A stretch of 64,000 nt of DNA from Bacteroides faecis MAJ27 (GTDB lineage: Bacteria > Bacteroidota > Bacteroidia > Bacteroidales > Bacteroidaceae), in contig NZ_FNNN01000004.1 of NCBI RefSeq assembly GCF_900106755.1, forward strand, positions 205,334 to 269,333, written 5' to 3'. The translations under genes and the position numbers were made by a program. The notes beneath the pieces are model-generated. The model worked only from the letters and a program-made list of their open reading frames with translations. It was not told the DNA's origin and searched no databases. This document shows, one piece after another, positions 35,571 to 44,249 of the stretch (the first letter of the stretch is position 1; each line of letters opens with the position of its first letter).

Positions 35571-36971
35571 CTAATCCAATTCTACCTCTATGGACGCTGG
35601 ATAAAGTCGTAGGGGATCAAAGAACGCAGCGCAGCTGTTGACTATGTTCTTCAAATCGGCTTTCATTTTTCCTTCAAACACCTTTTTGCCGTTCACTGTC
35701 AAAGTCACCTTTTCATTTAAATCAACCAGTTTATCACAGAGATAAATGATAACTTTCCCCTTGTGTGCCTGCATATATTTCTTTGCAAACTTCATCTCTA
35801 TTCCCCATCGGGGATCTTTCTCTATGACTTCATAAACAACCTCATTTACCTTCAAAGAAATATCATTTCCTGAAATATTCATCTCATAATAAGTACGAGA
35901 CTTCCCTTCTTCATCGGATCTTTCCTTCACATACAAATTATAAAAGCCCGTCCGGTAAATTCCGTCCATTTCAAAGTTCTCCCAACTTACATATCTGGGA
36001 TAAGGATTACGGACATATTGCTTTAGCCAAGGAGTTGTCGGACGATAATCAATGCTGTGTCCCATTCCGGGAATCAGTTCTATCTTATGAATAAAATGGC
36101 CAGGACGTTGATGTGCCAAACTATCAAATGCTTCCAACGCGTATCCGGTCAGTGTATTCCGATAAAATCCGGTATCTTTATCCCCTGTCCGCAAAGAAAA
36201 AGCGATGTTACTACAATTCTCTGCCGGAGCATTCTTCAAAGGTTCCCCTCCCGCCATCGGTCCCGCTGCAGCCCAATAATCAGCATAAAACGAAGCCAGA
36301 CGCTGACTACCATATCCGCCTTCCGAAATTCCAAAGACATAAACTCTATTCGGATCAATCTCTCCCAAGAGCAATGCTTGCCTCAGCAATTTCTCCCAGG
36401 CAAACTGTTTAGCTTTCTGCCACCAACGATAGTAATCACCTTCATTCGGAATCTGTGGAATAAAGTAAACGGAAGGAGCATCATCAAAATTCCGGCAAAT
36501 TTTCAACCCTGTACTCCATTCCCGCTCCTTAGGGCCCGAGCCATGCAGATAGAGAAATAATGGAAGTTCAGCTCCTGTTTCAACCGCTCCTTTCATTCCC
36601 CAACAATAGGGCATCACAGCATTCGGTTCCAAGTTTTCAGGAAGTTTCCAATAACCGGAAGAATTAGATGAAAGTGTATCCAAAGCTATTAATTTTTCTT
36701 CCTCAAAACCAGCATTTGCCTCTTTCCACAACTGCCATACGGCATCACGATACTGCTCCACTTCTGACAGTTTCAATGACTTTCCTGCATCAAAGGTGGT
36801 TGTTTTACCAGAAAGGTATTCAGAAAAGAACGTAACAATCTCTTTTCTTACTTGCGTCTTCACTGATTTCTTTGGATAGATCTTATTAAACTCGAATTCA
36901 TGAGCTGTCGAAGAGACAGTAGTGACAGCACAGATAATGCCTAAAAATAACGTGTTTCTAATCGTATTCAT
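35571..36971 (-). CDS. Exported alpha/beta-hydrolase (esterase-like)
   Basis: From ATG 36971 (MNTIRNTLFLGIICAVT) this gives 466 residues with a signal peptide. The hydrolase region shows the oxyanion motif YLHGSGPKE (about 148), nucleophile Ser in FGISEGGYGSQRL (about 220) and a His in IPGMGHSIDY (about 318). The C-terminal 130 residues are beta-rich, possibly an accessory domain. It resembles polyhydroxybutyrate depolymerase-like or carbohydrate esterases, but the substrate is not clear. No linked glycan-degradation genes. Confidence 0.75.
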   Translation of the reverse strand: MNTIRNTLFLGIICAVTTVSSTAHEFEFNKIYPKKSVKTQVRKEIVTFFSEYLSGKTTTFDAGKSLKLSEVEQYRDAVWQLWKEANAGFEEEKLIALDTLSSNSSGYWKLPENLEPNAVMPYCWGMKGAVETGAELPLFLYLHGSGPKEREWSTGLKICRNFDDAPSVYFIPQIPNEGDYYRWWQKAKQFAWEKLLRQALLLGEIDPNRVYVFGISEGGYGSQRLASFYADYWAAAGPMAGGEPLKNAPAENCSNIAFSLRTGDKDTGFYRNTLTGYALEAFDSLAHQRPGHFIHKIELIPGMGHSIDYRPTTPWLKQYVRNPYPRYVSWENFEMDGIYRTGFYNLYVKERSDEEGKSRTYYEMNISGNDISLKVNEVVYEVIEKDPRWGIEMKFAKKYMQAHKGKVIIYLCDKLVDLNEKVTLTVNGKKVFEGKMKADLKNIVNSCAAFFDPLRLYPASIEVELD

Positions 36972-37026
36972 ATAACTCTGGATTTTGTCGTTTTTCAAAT
37001 ATTTGCCAATGATTTAATGTTATATA

Positions 37027-37034
37027 CAAAGATA
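37027..37034 (-). promoter_or_regulatory. -7 element for the esterase-like gene
   Basis: TATCTTTG on the minus strand, about 56 bases before the start codon; no clear -33. Confidence 0.55.
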
Positions 37035-37122
37035 TTAATTAATGCCCAGCTCTCCCTGCTTTTTCCGTTTAATCTAAAGTGAATATCTTTTGTTTTTGAA
37101 TAGTATACTCATGATTTTTATC

Positions 37123-37130
37123 TATATTTG
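37123..37130 (+). promoter_or_regulatory. -7 element for tag
   Basis: TATATTTG, perfect -7 match, 18 bases before ATG 37149; the nearest TTTG lies 24 bases upstream. Confidence 0.55.
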
Positions 37131-37148
37131 TAATATACTATAAATGTT

Positions 37149-37727
37149 ATGCTTATGCAAGATATAATAAACGGACGCTGTGGTTGGTGCGGAACTGACG
37201 AGCTGTATGTGAAATACCATGATCAGGAGTGGGGAAAACTGGTAACCGACGACAAGACGCTGTTTGAGTTTCTTGTGCTGGAGAGTGCCCAAGCCGGATT
37301 GAGTTGGATAACCATTCTTAGAAAACGTGAGGGATATCGCAAAGCTTTTTGCGATTTCGACGCTGAACTTGTAGCACAAATGACCGACGAAGATGTTGAA
37401 AGGCTGATGCAGTTTGACGGTATTGTGAGAAACCGCCTGAAAATCAAATCGACAATCACCAATGCAAAGCAATTTCTCGCCATACAAAAAGAATTCGGTA
37501 GTTTTTATGACTACACACTTTCATTCTTTCCCGACAGAAAACCAATTATCAGTACCGTTCGTTCATTGAGTGAGATTCCTGTATCATCTCCCGAATCCGA
37601 TACCATGAGCAAGGATATGAAAAAACGAGGATTTAAATTCTTCGGAACTACGATTTGCTATGCTCACTTGCAGGCTGCAGGATTTATCAACGATCATCTG
37701 GCAGACTGTATTTGTCGAAAAAGATAA
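37149..37727 (+). CDS. tag: DNA-3-methyladenine glycosylase I
   Basis: This 192-residue protein has the Tag signature: N-terminal RCGWCGTDELYVKYHDQEWG with zinc-binding Cys, then LFEFLVLESAQAGLSWITILRKREGYRKAF. The C-terminal half contains CYAHLQAAGFINDH with the expected zinc His. Tag removes 3-methyladenine from alkylated DNA. A second Met at 37155 could be the start. Monocistronic. Confidence 0.95.
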   Translation: MLMQDIINGRCGWCGTDELYVKYHDQEWGKLVTDDKTLFEFLVLESAQAGLSWITILRKREGYRKAFCDFDAELVAQMTDEDVERLMQFDGIVRNRLKIKSTITNAKQFLAIQKEFGSFYDYTLSFFPDRKPIISTVRSLSEIPVSSPESDTMSKDMKKRGFKFFGTTICYAHLQAAGFINDHLADCICRKR

Positions 37728-37779
37728 ATACAGATAAGTTTCTTATCCGAAGTAAACACGAAAGTCAATATTTAAGAAC

Positions 37780-37817
37780 TGCCTCCACAGAATCTTCACA
37801 TTCCATAGAGGCAGTCT
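37780..37817. terminator. Bidirectional terminator between tag and hisS
   Basis: ACTGCCTC (37780-37787) and GAGGCAGT (37810-37817) pair. On the plus strand the stem is followed by CTTTAT. Confidence 0.75.
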
Positions 37818-37863
37818 TTATATAAAATAAGAAAATCGCACACTTAGAGATTCTCCATCCAAT

Positions 37864-39225
37864 CTATTTTATTTTTGCAATCAGTTCTTCCACCGAAACA
37901 AGATTCTGTTCGCCAGTCTCCATATTTTTCAGCATTGCTTTGCCTTCATTCATCTCGTTCTCTCCTACAATAGCAACGAACGGAATATTCTTCGCATTGG
38001 CATAGCTCATTTGCTTCTTCATCTTTGCCGCATCCGGGAAAATCTCAGCACGAATACCTGCCGCACGTACTTTTGCCAGCATATTCATAGAGAAAGCAGC
38101 TTCCTTCTCACCAAAGTTCACGAACAGCAATTCTGTACCGTTTACAGCTTCTTTCGGATAAAGATCCAGTTGATTCAAGACATCAAAAATCCGGTCTGCA
38201 CCGAAAGAGATTCCGACACCCGACACTCCAGTCATACCAAATACTCCTGTCAGGTTGTCATAACGACCACCACCGGTGATACTACCGATCTGTACATCCA
38301 GAGCCTTCACTTCAAAGATAGCACCGGTATAATAATTCAATCCGCGAGCCAAAGTCAAATCAAGTTCAATTTCATTCTGTAAGCCCATTGTTTCTAACGT
38401 ACCCAGAATAAATTCGCTTTCTTCCACTCCTTTCATACCTGTTTCGCTAGCTGCCAATACACTCTTTAAAGTAGCCAGTTTTTCAGCATTTGTTCCGCTC
38501 AACAAAATAATTGGCTGCAATTTGGCAATCGCCTCATCACTGATACCTTTCTCTTTCAGTTCCGTATTGACATTCTCCAAACCAATCTTATCCAGTTTAT
38601 CAATAGCCACTGTGATATCTACGATTTTATCAGCTTCCCCAATGATTTCAGCGATACCGGAAAGAATCTTGCGATTATTAATCTTAATGCACACACGGAT
38701 ATTGAAACGGCTGAATACTGTATCGACAATCTGCATTAATTCTACCTCATTCAGCAAGGAATCACTACCGACCACATCGGCATCGCATTGATAGAACTCA
38801 CGATAACGTCCTTTCTGCGGACGGTCTGCACGCCAAACCGGCTGTATCTGATAACGCTTGAACGGAAAAGTAATTTCATCACGATGCATTACCACGTAAC
38901 GGGCAAAAGGCACCGTCAAGTCATAACGCAAACCTTTCTCACAGAATTTGCTTGCCAGCTTAACGGCATTACGACTCAATAACTCTTCATCCGTGATGCC
39001 TGAAAAGTAATCTCCGGAATTCTGAATCTTAAATAGAAGTTTATCACCCTCATCGCCATATTTCCCCATCAGTGTAGAAAGCATCTCCATCGATGGAGTC
39101 TCTATCTGCTGGAAACCATACAGATGATATACATCACGAATCGTATTGAATATATAATTACGCTTCGCCATTTCTACCGGCGAAAAGTCACGAGTTCCTT
39201 TAGGAATACTTGGTTTTGCTGCCAT
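37864..39225 (-). CDS. hisS: Histidyl-tRNA synthetase
   Basis: This 453-residue class II synthetase has motif 1 around [19 protein letters not shown], motif 2 [13 protein letters not shown], the histidine-binding [14 protein letters not shown], and motif 3 [17 protein letters not shown]-terminal anticodon-binding domain follows (about 350-453). It charges tRNA-His. A perfect -7 element TAAATTTG (39264-39257) lies upstream. Canonical, monocistronic. Confidence 0.97.
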   Translation of the reverse strand: MAAKPSIPKGTRDFSPVEMAKRNYIFNTIRDVYHLYGFQQIETPSMEMLSTLMGKYGDEGDKLLFKIQNSGDYFSGITDEELLSRNAVKLASKFCEKGLRYDLTVPFARYVVMHRDEITFPFKRYQIQPVWRADRPQKGRYREFYQCDADVVGSDSLLNEVELMQIVDTVFSRFNIRVCIKINNRKILSGIAEIIGEADKIVDITVAIDKLDKIGLENVNTELKEKGISDEAIAKLQPIILLSGTNAEKLATLKSVLAASETGMKGVEESEFILGTLETMGLQNEIELDLTLARGLNYYTGAIFEVKALDVQIGSITGGGRYDNLTGVFGMTGVSGVGISFGADRIFDVLNQLDLYPKEAVNGTELLFVNFGEKEAAFSMNMLAKVRAAGIRAEIFPDAAKMKKQMSYANAKNIPFVAIVGENEMNEGKAMLKNMETGEQNLVSVEELIAKIK

Positions 39226-39256
39226 GATATAATTACTGTTTAGTATTTTAATTGCG

Positions 39257-39264
39257 CAAATTTA
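39257..39264 (-). promoter_or_regulatory. -7 element for hisS
   Basis: TAAATTTG on the minus strand, 32 bases before the start; a GTTG lies 15 bases further upstream as a poor -33. Confidence 0.5.
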
Positions 39265-39351
39265 CTGCAAATTTCCGAGCAACGCTTGCATATATCCGAA
39301 AAAATCGTCAATATTGTAAAAAACGTGAATATACGTATTATGACTAAACAA

Positions 39352-39387
39352 GACGCCTCCACCGTCTTTGAAAACGATGGAGGCGCC
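39352..39387 (-). terminator. Terminator of the zinc peptidase gene
   Basis: GACGCCTCCACCGT (39352-39365) and ACGATGGAGGCGCC (39374-39387) form a long stem with an 8-base loop, 24 bases past the stop. Confidence 0.8.
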
Positions 39388-39410
39388 CTAATAATTATTA
39401 AATTGGCTTC

Positions 39411-40091
39411 TTAGTCTCTTCTACCCATTGCAATCATAATATAATAAATCAATGTAGCCAACGAACCCAGTGCAGCTACTACATAGGTATATGCAGCAGA
39501 ACGAAGAGCATCTTCGGCTTGTGTATGATTGTATGAATTTGTAATGCCGGATGAACTTAACCACACCAATGCACGTTTACTTGCATTGATTTCTACCGGC
39601 AAGGTGATAAAACTGAACAAAGTGGTGGTAGCAAACAGAATGATACCAATCCACAACAATTGCGGAAACGTATTGAATAGTAAAATACCACCCAACAACA
39701 CCCAAGTCATGATAGAGGACGAAAAATTCACTACCGGAACCAAGGCACTACGCATTTTCAATGGAGCATACATGCGAGCATGCTGAACAGCGTGTCCACA
39801 TTCGTGCGCTGCCACGGCAGCCGCCATGATACTATTACTTTCGTATACACCTTCACTCAGATTCACTGTTTTGTTAGCAGGATTGTAGTGATCGGTCAAC
39901 TGACCGGGTGTATGAGTTACTTGTACATCATAAATTCCATTGTCGTGCAGCATCTTTAAAGCTACGTCGCGTCCTGTCATACCGTTTCCTGTCGGAATTT
40001 TGGAATACTTCTTGAATTTGTTCTGCAAATTCATCTGTACCAACCAACTTGCTACGGCAATACCAATAAATAATACCCAGTAAGACATCAT
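39411..40091 (-). CDS. Membrane zinc metallopeptidase (YugP-like, DUF2268-type)
   Basis: This 226-residue protein has an N-terminal membrane segment (about 4-20). The zinc motif H96-E97-CG-H100 is in AAHECGHAVQHA. Two further membrane segments follow (about 125-160), plus a C-terminal one (about 200-222). This matches the neutral zinc metallopeptidase family represented by B. subtilis YugP. Its substrates are unknown. Monocistronic, terminator downstream. Confidence 0.88.
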   Translation of the reverse strand: MMSYWVLFIGIAVASWLVQMNLQNKFKKYSKIPTGNGMTGRDVALKMLHDNGIYDVQVTHTPGQLTDHYNPANKTVNLSEGVYESNSIMAAAVAAHECGHAVQHARMYAPLKMRSALVPVVNFSSSIMTWVLLGGILLFNTFPQLLWIGIILFATTTLFSFITLPVEINASKRALVWLSSSGITNSYNHTQAEDALRSAAYTYVVAALGSLATLIYYIMIAMGRRD

Positions 40092-40151
40092 ATACTTTTC
40101 ATTTTAATTATTACTCTATATCTATATAAACAAATTGTTTGCCAAAAATAA

Positions 40152-40183
40152 AGGGAAACTACGTATGTAACGATAGTTTCCCT
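40152..40183 (-). terminator. Terminator of the fucosidase gene
   Basis: AGGGAAACTA (40152-40161) and TAGTTTCCCT (40174-40183), a perfect 10-bp stem followed on the minus strand by TTATTTTTGG. Confidence 0.82.
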
Positions 40184-40210
40184 ATGCTTTTATGAAGAAT
40201 TAGCTAAAAA

Positions 40211-41527
40211 TTAGTCAATTGTTAGTTCTACAACGTAATCAACATCTTTGGGTATCTCTGCAAATTCCAGCAACACACCTGCTTTATTTTTAGAAAAACG
40301 GACGGGAGTACCATTTTTAAATAGCACTGCCTTCTTGACTTTCTTGTCTGCCAAAGGCAAGAACAACGCCTTATCCTGCAAATTCAAAATGTGTACATAT
40401 AGTCTGTTCCCCTTCTGCGTCGTCACTCCCCAATCGTGTGGAGCAACTACACCGCCACGGGTTCCATATATCGTTTCACCGTATTGCTTCATCCACTCTC
40501 CCACTTCTTTCAACCGTTGTACGGCTACCTCCGGAAGTTCTCCGTCGGGTTGAGGACCGATATTCATCAGTAAGTTCGCATTCTTTCCTGCCGCTTTCAC
40601 CAAATAATGAATCAGTGTCTTCGTCGATTTATAATTCTGATCTGTAATCTTATATCCCCACATGCCATTCATCGTTTCACATGTTTCCAAAGGCAGATGG
40701 CTAACACTTTGTCCGGAAAGTCCTGCTGTATTTTCTCCGGGCAGATCACGCTCAAATATCTGAATATCTTCACCGGAGAAGGGAGTCTGATGATGATTGT
40801 TTCCTATCAGGCAACCTGGCTGTAATCTATGTATCAGGGCATATTGTTCCGGCAATTCCCAATTAAAGTCAGGATTTCCATCCTGGTCCCACCAACCGTC
40901 AAACCAAATTGCTCCTATCGGACCATACTTAGTCAGCAACTCCGTCAGCTGATTATTCATGAATTGATAATAACTTTTCCAGTCTCCTTTCGGATTCGAA
41001 CGTCCCGTTCCCCGTCCTGTACGTCCCCAGGGATAATCTTCCCGCGTCCAGTCAAGGTGAGAATAGTAGAAATGAAGTTTGATTCCCTGTTTGCTGCAAG
41101 CAGCTGCCAATTCCTTTATAATATCCCGTTTAAAAGGAGTTGCCTTTACAATGTTGAAATCCGAATACTTGGTATCGAACATGGAGAAACCATCATGATG
41201 GCGGGAAGTCAGACAAATATATTTGGCACCCGATGCCTTGATGGCAGCCACCCACTTATCTGCATCAAATTTGGAAGGATAGAAGCCACCTGCCAGTTTG
41301 GCATATTCCTTATAATTCAGATTATTGTTTGTCATAGTCCACTCACCGGTGGCAAGCATGGCATACAGTCCCCAATGAAGAAAAATTCCGAACTTATTAT
41401 CCTGAAATTCTTCACGGGCTTTGAGATTTTCTTCACTAGGTTGGTAGGAAGGCTGTGCATAGAGCTGAGAAGATACTCCCAGACTCATACCTATTAACAA
41501 TAGGAAAGAGATGAAATGTGTTTTCAT
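40211..41527 (-). CDS. GH29 alpha-L-fucosidase, exported
   Basis: This 438-residue protein has a signal peptide (cleavage after QLYAQ). The GH29 domain shows FGIFLHWGLYA (47-57), the SRHHDGF active-site block (108-114) and the nucleophile Asp210 in AIWFDGWWDQDG. A C-terminal beta domain is present but short. It releases alpha-linked fucose from host or dietary glycans in the periplasm or at the surface. No SusCD pair is nearby, so it is not part of a visible polysaccharide-utilisation locus. Confidence 0.93.
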   Translation of the reverse strand: MKTHFISFLLLIGMSLGVSSQLYAQPSYQPSEENLKAREEFQDNKFGIFLHWGLYAMLATGEWTMTNNNLNYKEYAKLAGGFYPSKFDADKWVAAIKASGAKYICLTSRHHDGFSMFDTKYSDFNIVKATPFKRDIIKELAAACSKQGIKLHFYYSHLDWTREDYPWGRTGRGTGRSNPKGDWKSYYQFMNNQLTELLTKYGPIGAIWFDGWWDQDGNPDFNWELPEQYALIHRLQPGCLIGNNHHQTPFSGEDIQIFERDLPGENTAGLSGQSVSHLPLETCETMNGMWGYKITDQNYKSTKTLIHYLVKAAGKNANLLMNIGPQPDGELPEVAVQRLKEVGEWMKQYGETIYGTRGGVVAPHDWGVTTQKGNRLYVHILNLQDKALFLPLADKKVKKAVLFKNGTPVRFSKNKAGVLLEFAEIPKDVDYVVELTID

Positions 41528-41557
41528 AATGCGTTATAGTTAATATTGGGGGTAAAG

Positions 41558-41589
41558 AAAAAAAAGCGGAGTAATTTCCATTTCTCCGC
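41558..41589 (-). terminator. Terminator of fur-purA
   Basis: On the minus strand GCGGAG (41589-41584), a 12-base loop and CTCCGC (41571-41566) are followed by T8 (41565-41558). Confidence 0.85.
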
Positions 41590-41645
41590 CTCTCTCATTA
41601 AGTTATAGAACAAAGTTATTCTTCTATTCGACAGAATAACATTTC

Positions 41646-42917
41646 TTATTCTTCAGTATACCGTTCGATAGTCTGCGCTCTGTCCGGTCCAACAGATACA
41701 ATCTTGATTTCCACACCAAGTTGTTCTTCAAGGAAAGTCAGATAAGCGTTGAATTCCTCGGGGAATTCGTCTTCACTCTGCATCTTTGTCATATCTGTCT
41801 TCCAGCCCGGCAGCTCTGCATATACAGGCTCTACACCTTCATTGATGTCGTATGGGAAATAATCTATCTCTTCGCCATCTATTTTATAAGCTACACAAGC
41901 TTTGATCGTATCGAATGTATCGAGTACATCGCTTTTCATCATGATCAACTTGGTAACACCATTTATCATTACAGAATACTTCAAAGCTACCAGATCAATC
42001 CATCCGCAACGACGTTTACGTCCTGTTACTGAACCAAATTCATGTCCCAGTGTGCACATATTGTCACCAGTTTCGTCGAACAGTTCTGTCGGGAACGGAC
42101 CGGCACCTACACGAGTACAGTATGCTTTGAAAATACCAAACACTTCACCGATACGGTTCGGAGCTACTCCTAAGCCGGTACATGCGCCTGCACAAACCGT
42201 ATTGGAAGAAGTTACGAACGGATACGAACCGAAATCAATATCAAGCATAGTTCCCTGAGCACCTTCGCAGAGAACGCTCTTGCCATCTTTCAGATAGTTG
42301 TTTACTTCATGTTCACTGTCCACAAAATGGAATTGCTTCAGATATTCGATACCTTCCATCCATGCTTTTTCGAGTTCAGTGAGATCATATTCATAGTTCA
42401 GACTCTTCAGAATTTGTTCGTGACGAGCTTTTGCCGCACCATATTTCTGATCGAAGTTATGAAGAATATCACCTACACGAACACCATTACGGCTTACTTT
42501 ATCCGTATAAGTAGGACCGATACCTTTACCGGTAGTTCCTACTTTCGCATCTCCTTTAGCTGCTTCGTAAGCGGCATCCAGAATACGGTGCGTCGGAAGA
42601 ATGAGATGAGCTTTCTTAGAAATGTGCAAACGCTCTTTCAATGGGTGTCCCGATGCTTCGAGTGCCTCAGCTTCCGCTTTGAACAATGCCGGATCGAGCA
42701 CTACACCATTACCGATAATATTTACCTTATCTCCCTGAAAAATACCGGAAGGAATAGAACGAAGTACATACTTCTGTCCTTCGAACTCAAGTGTATGACC
42801 GGCATTCGGACCGCCCTGGAAACGAGCGACCACATCGTACTTAGGTGTTAATACGTCGACTACTTTTCCTTTACCTTCGTCGCCCCATTGTAATCCTAAT
42901 AGAACATCTACTTTCAT
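41646..42917 (-). CDS. purA: Adenylosuccinate synthetase
   Basis: This 423-residue protein has the GTP P-loop-like GDEGKGK at residues 12-18, NAGHTLEFEGQKY, VGTTGKGIGPTY and the C-terminal VGPDRAQTIE. PurA joins IMP and aspartate in AMP synthesis. It begins 4 bases before the fur-like stop (ATGA overlap), so the pair is translationally coupled. Canonical. Confidence 0.97.
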   Translation of the reverse strand: MKVDVLLGLQWGDEGKGKVVDVLTPKYDVVARFQGGPNAGHTLEFEGQKYVLRSIPSGIFQGDKVNIIGNGVVLDPALFKAEAEALEASGHPLKERLHISKKAHLILPTHRILDAAYEAAKGDAKVGTTGKGIGPTYTDKVSRNGVRVGDILHNFDQKYGAAKARHEQILKSLNYEYDLTELEKAWMEGIEYLKQFHFVDSEHEVNNYLKDGKSVLCEGAQGTMLDIDFGSYPFVTSSNTVCAGACTGLGVAPNRIGEVFGIFKAYCTRVGAGPFPTELFDETGDNMCTLGHEFGSVTGRKRRCGWIDLVALKYSVMINGVTKLIMMKSDVLDTFDTIKACVAYKIDGEEIDYFPYDINEGVEPVYAELPGWKTDMTKMQSEDEFPEEFNAYLTFLEEQLGVEIKIVSVGPDRAQTIERYTEE

Positions 42918-43405
42918 TTTTCTTTTTTATTGTTGTTACTGACTTTTTTCCGTTTATTAGCTCTGTCACACTTGCTGCACAATCCATATATATATAAGGA
43001 GTAATGCGAAAGTTGAAAGCGGCTTAATTTTGTATTTTCGATGGCATGCTGTAATTCCTCGTTCTGAAACTCGGTCACTTTGCCGCATTGAGTACATATC
43101 TGATGATGATGTGTCTCGCGATTGTATGATTTTTCGTATTGGGAGGAAGTACCGAACTGATGCTTGATGATCAGCCGTGCGTTGATAAGCAGAATAATAG
43201 TATTATAAAGAGTTGCCCGACTTACCCGGAAATTCTCCTGATCCATCATTCTGGAATAGAGCATATCGATGTCGAAATGGCCGTCGATGGAATAGATAGT
43301 TTCGAGTATGGCGTAACGTTCGGGAGTCTTTCGATGCCCGTTCGCTGTGAGATATTCTGTGAATATCTGTCTTACCGTATCTTTCACATTTTGAGTTTCC
43401 ATCAT
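42914..43405 (-). CDS. Fur/PerR-family metalloregulator
   Basis: About 163 residues from the Met at 43405 (a Met at 43411 is possible). A winged helix (about 10-85) contains RKTPERYAILETIYSIDGHFDIDMLYSRM and VSRATLYNTI. The metal site region has THHHQICTQCGKVTEF and the second CxxC in GLCSKC, giving the structural zinc. It regulates iron, peroxide or zinc genes; I cannot choose among Fur, PerR and Zur. Overlaps purA by 4 bases, an unusual pairing of a metalloregulator with purine synthesis. Confidence 0.9.
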   Translation of the reverse strand: MMETQNVKDTVRQIFTEYLTANGHRKTPERYAILETIYSIDGHFDIDMLYSRMMDQENFRVSRATLYNTIILLINARLIIKHQFGTSSQYEKSYNRETHHHQICTQCGKVTEFQNEELQHAIENTKLSRFQLSHYSLYIYGLCSKCDRANKRKKVSNNNKKEK

Positions 43406-43425
43406 CAGCACAAAATTAGCGCGAA

Positions 43426-43455
43426 CAAAGTTAAGCCTTTTTTGTGGAAAGCAAA
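43426..43455 (-). promoter_or_regulatory. Promoter for the fur-purA operon
   Basis: On the minus strand: TTTG (43455-43452), 18-base spacer, TAACTTTG (43433-43426). A second -7-like TAATTTTG lies at 43418-43411. Confidence 0.7.
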
Positions 43456-43484
43456 AAAATTTCTGAGAAATAAGTAACAGGTAA

Positions 43485-43561
43485 TAAGTATTAGGTATGA
43501 ACCGTAGTTACTTAAAATTCCATTCGGCGGATGATGCCCACATGACAATACCTAATACTTA
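43485..43561. repeat. Intergenic palindromic repeat, family A, copy 2
   Basis: TAAGTATTAGGTAT (43485-43498) and ATACCTAATACTTA (43548-43561) are a perfect 14-bp pair identical to the arms at 4769/4833. ACCGTAG again follows the left arm. Another TAATACTTA (43574-43582) extends into the 3' end of the adjacent gene. Confidence 0.8.
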
Positions 43562-43572
43562 ATATTTATTAC

Positions 43573-44247
43573 TTAATACTTATCATTAGCTTCTTCTCTC
43601 ACCATATTATAGAGCATCTGCTCCGTTTCCACTGTAGAATCCGCCATCCCATCAACCAGCCGGCATACACGAAAAGCATGCTCTTCGTTATGTTGCATAT
43701 ACTTACGGATAACCAGCATAGCTGCATTCCGCACATGATAACTTTCAGAATGAACGGCACAGAATGCCTGGTCAAGCAACTCACCGGAAGCTCTTTCCGT
43801 CATATCCCCCTTTTTCATCAAAAGACGGGCTGCCGTCAGGAAACCGCAGGTTTGCACATATTCCTGTTCATCAGCCATCCAATGAAAAGATTTAGCAGGG
43901 GCATACGGCAGATGCTGAAAAAGATTCATACAGGTCAGCTCCGCTATCTCTATGTTACGGATGCTTTCTACCCAGATATCGGCAATCTCGGGATAAAATG
44001 TATCGATAGGCTGTAACATTCCCGCCATGATTTTACACTCGCGAATGTCCTCTTTCCACAATGCCTGCGCCAGGCCGTGATTCTTTTCGTAACCTTCGGC
44101 AATCATCTTTATGCGAGGAAGTTCAACTCCGAAATTGAGTTTGTATACCAACCCCTTTTCACGCATACTTTGGGACACAGCCCCGTTCATAGAGAGACGG
44201 AGCTGTGTTTTAATATCTTTCAGTTGTTCTTTTATATCCATTTTCAA
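43573..44247 (-). CDS. DNA alkylation repair protein (AlkD-like HEAT fold)
   Basis: This 224-residue all-helical protein has the repeated helix pairs of the AlkD/DNA alkylation repair family (GVELPRIKMIAEGYEKNHGLAQALWKEDIRECKIMAGML). The family removes N3/N7-alkyl purines or binds alkylated DNA. The last residues (DKY) come from the palindromic repeat. It starts 2 bases after the DPP III stop, so it is co-transcribed with it. Enzymatic activity of this branch is uncertain. Confidence 0.78.
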   Translation of the reverse strand: MKMDIKEQLKDIKTQLRLSMNGAVSQSMREKGLVYKLNFGVELPRIKMIAEGYEKNHGLAQALWKEDIRECKIMAGMLQPIDTFYPEIADIWVESIRNIEIAELTCMNLFQHLPYAPAKSFHWMADEQEYVQTCGFLTAARLLMKKGDMTERASGELLDQAFCAVHSESYHVRNAAMLVIRKYMQHNEEHAFRVCRLVDGMADSTVETEQMLYNMVREEANDKY

Positions 44248-44249
44248 TA

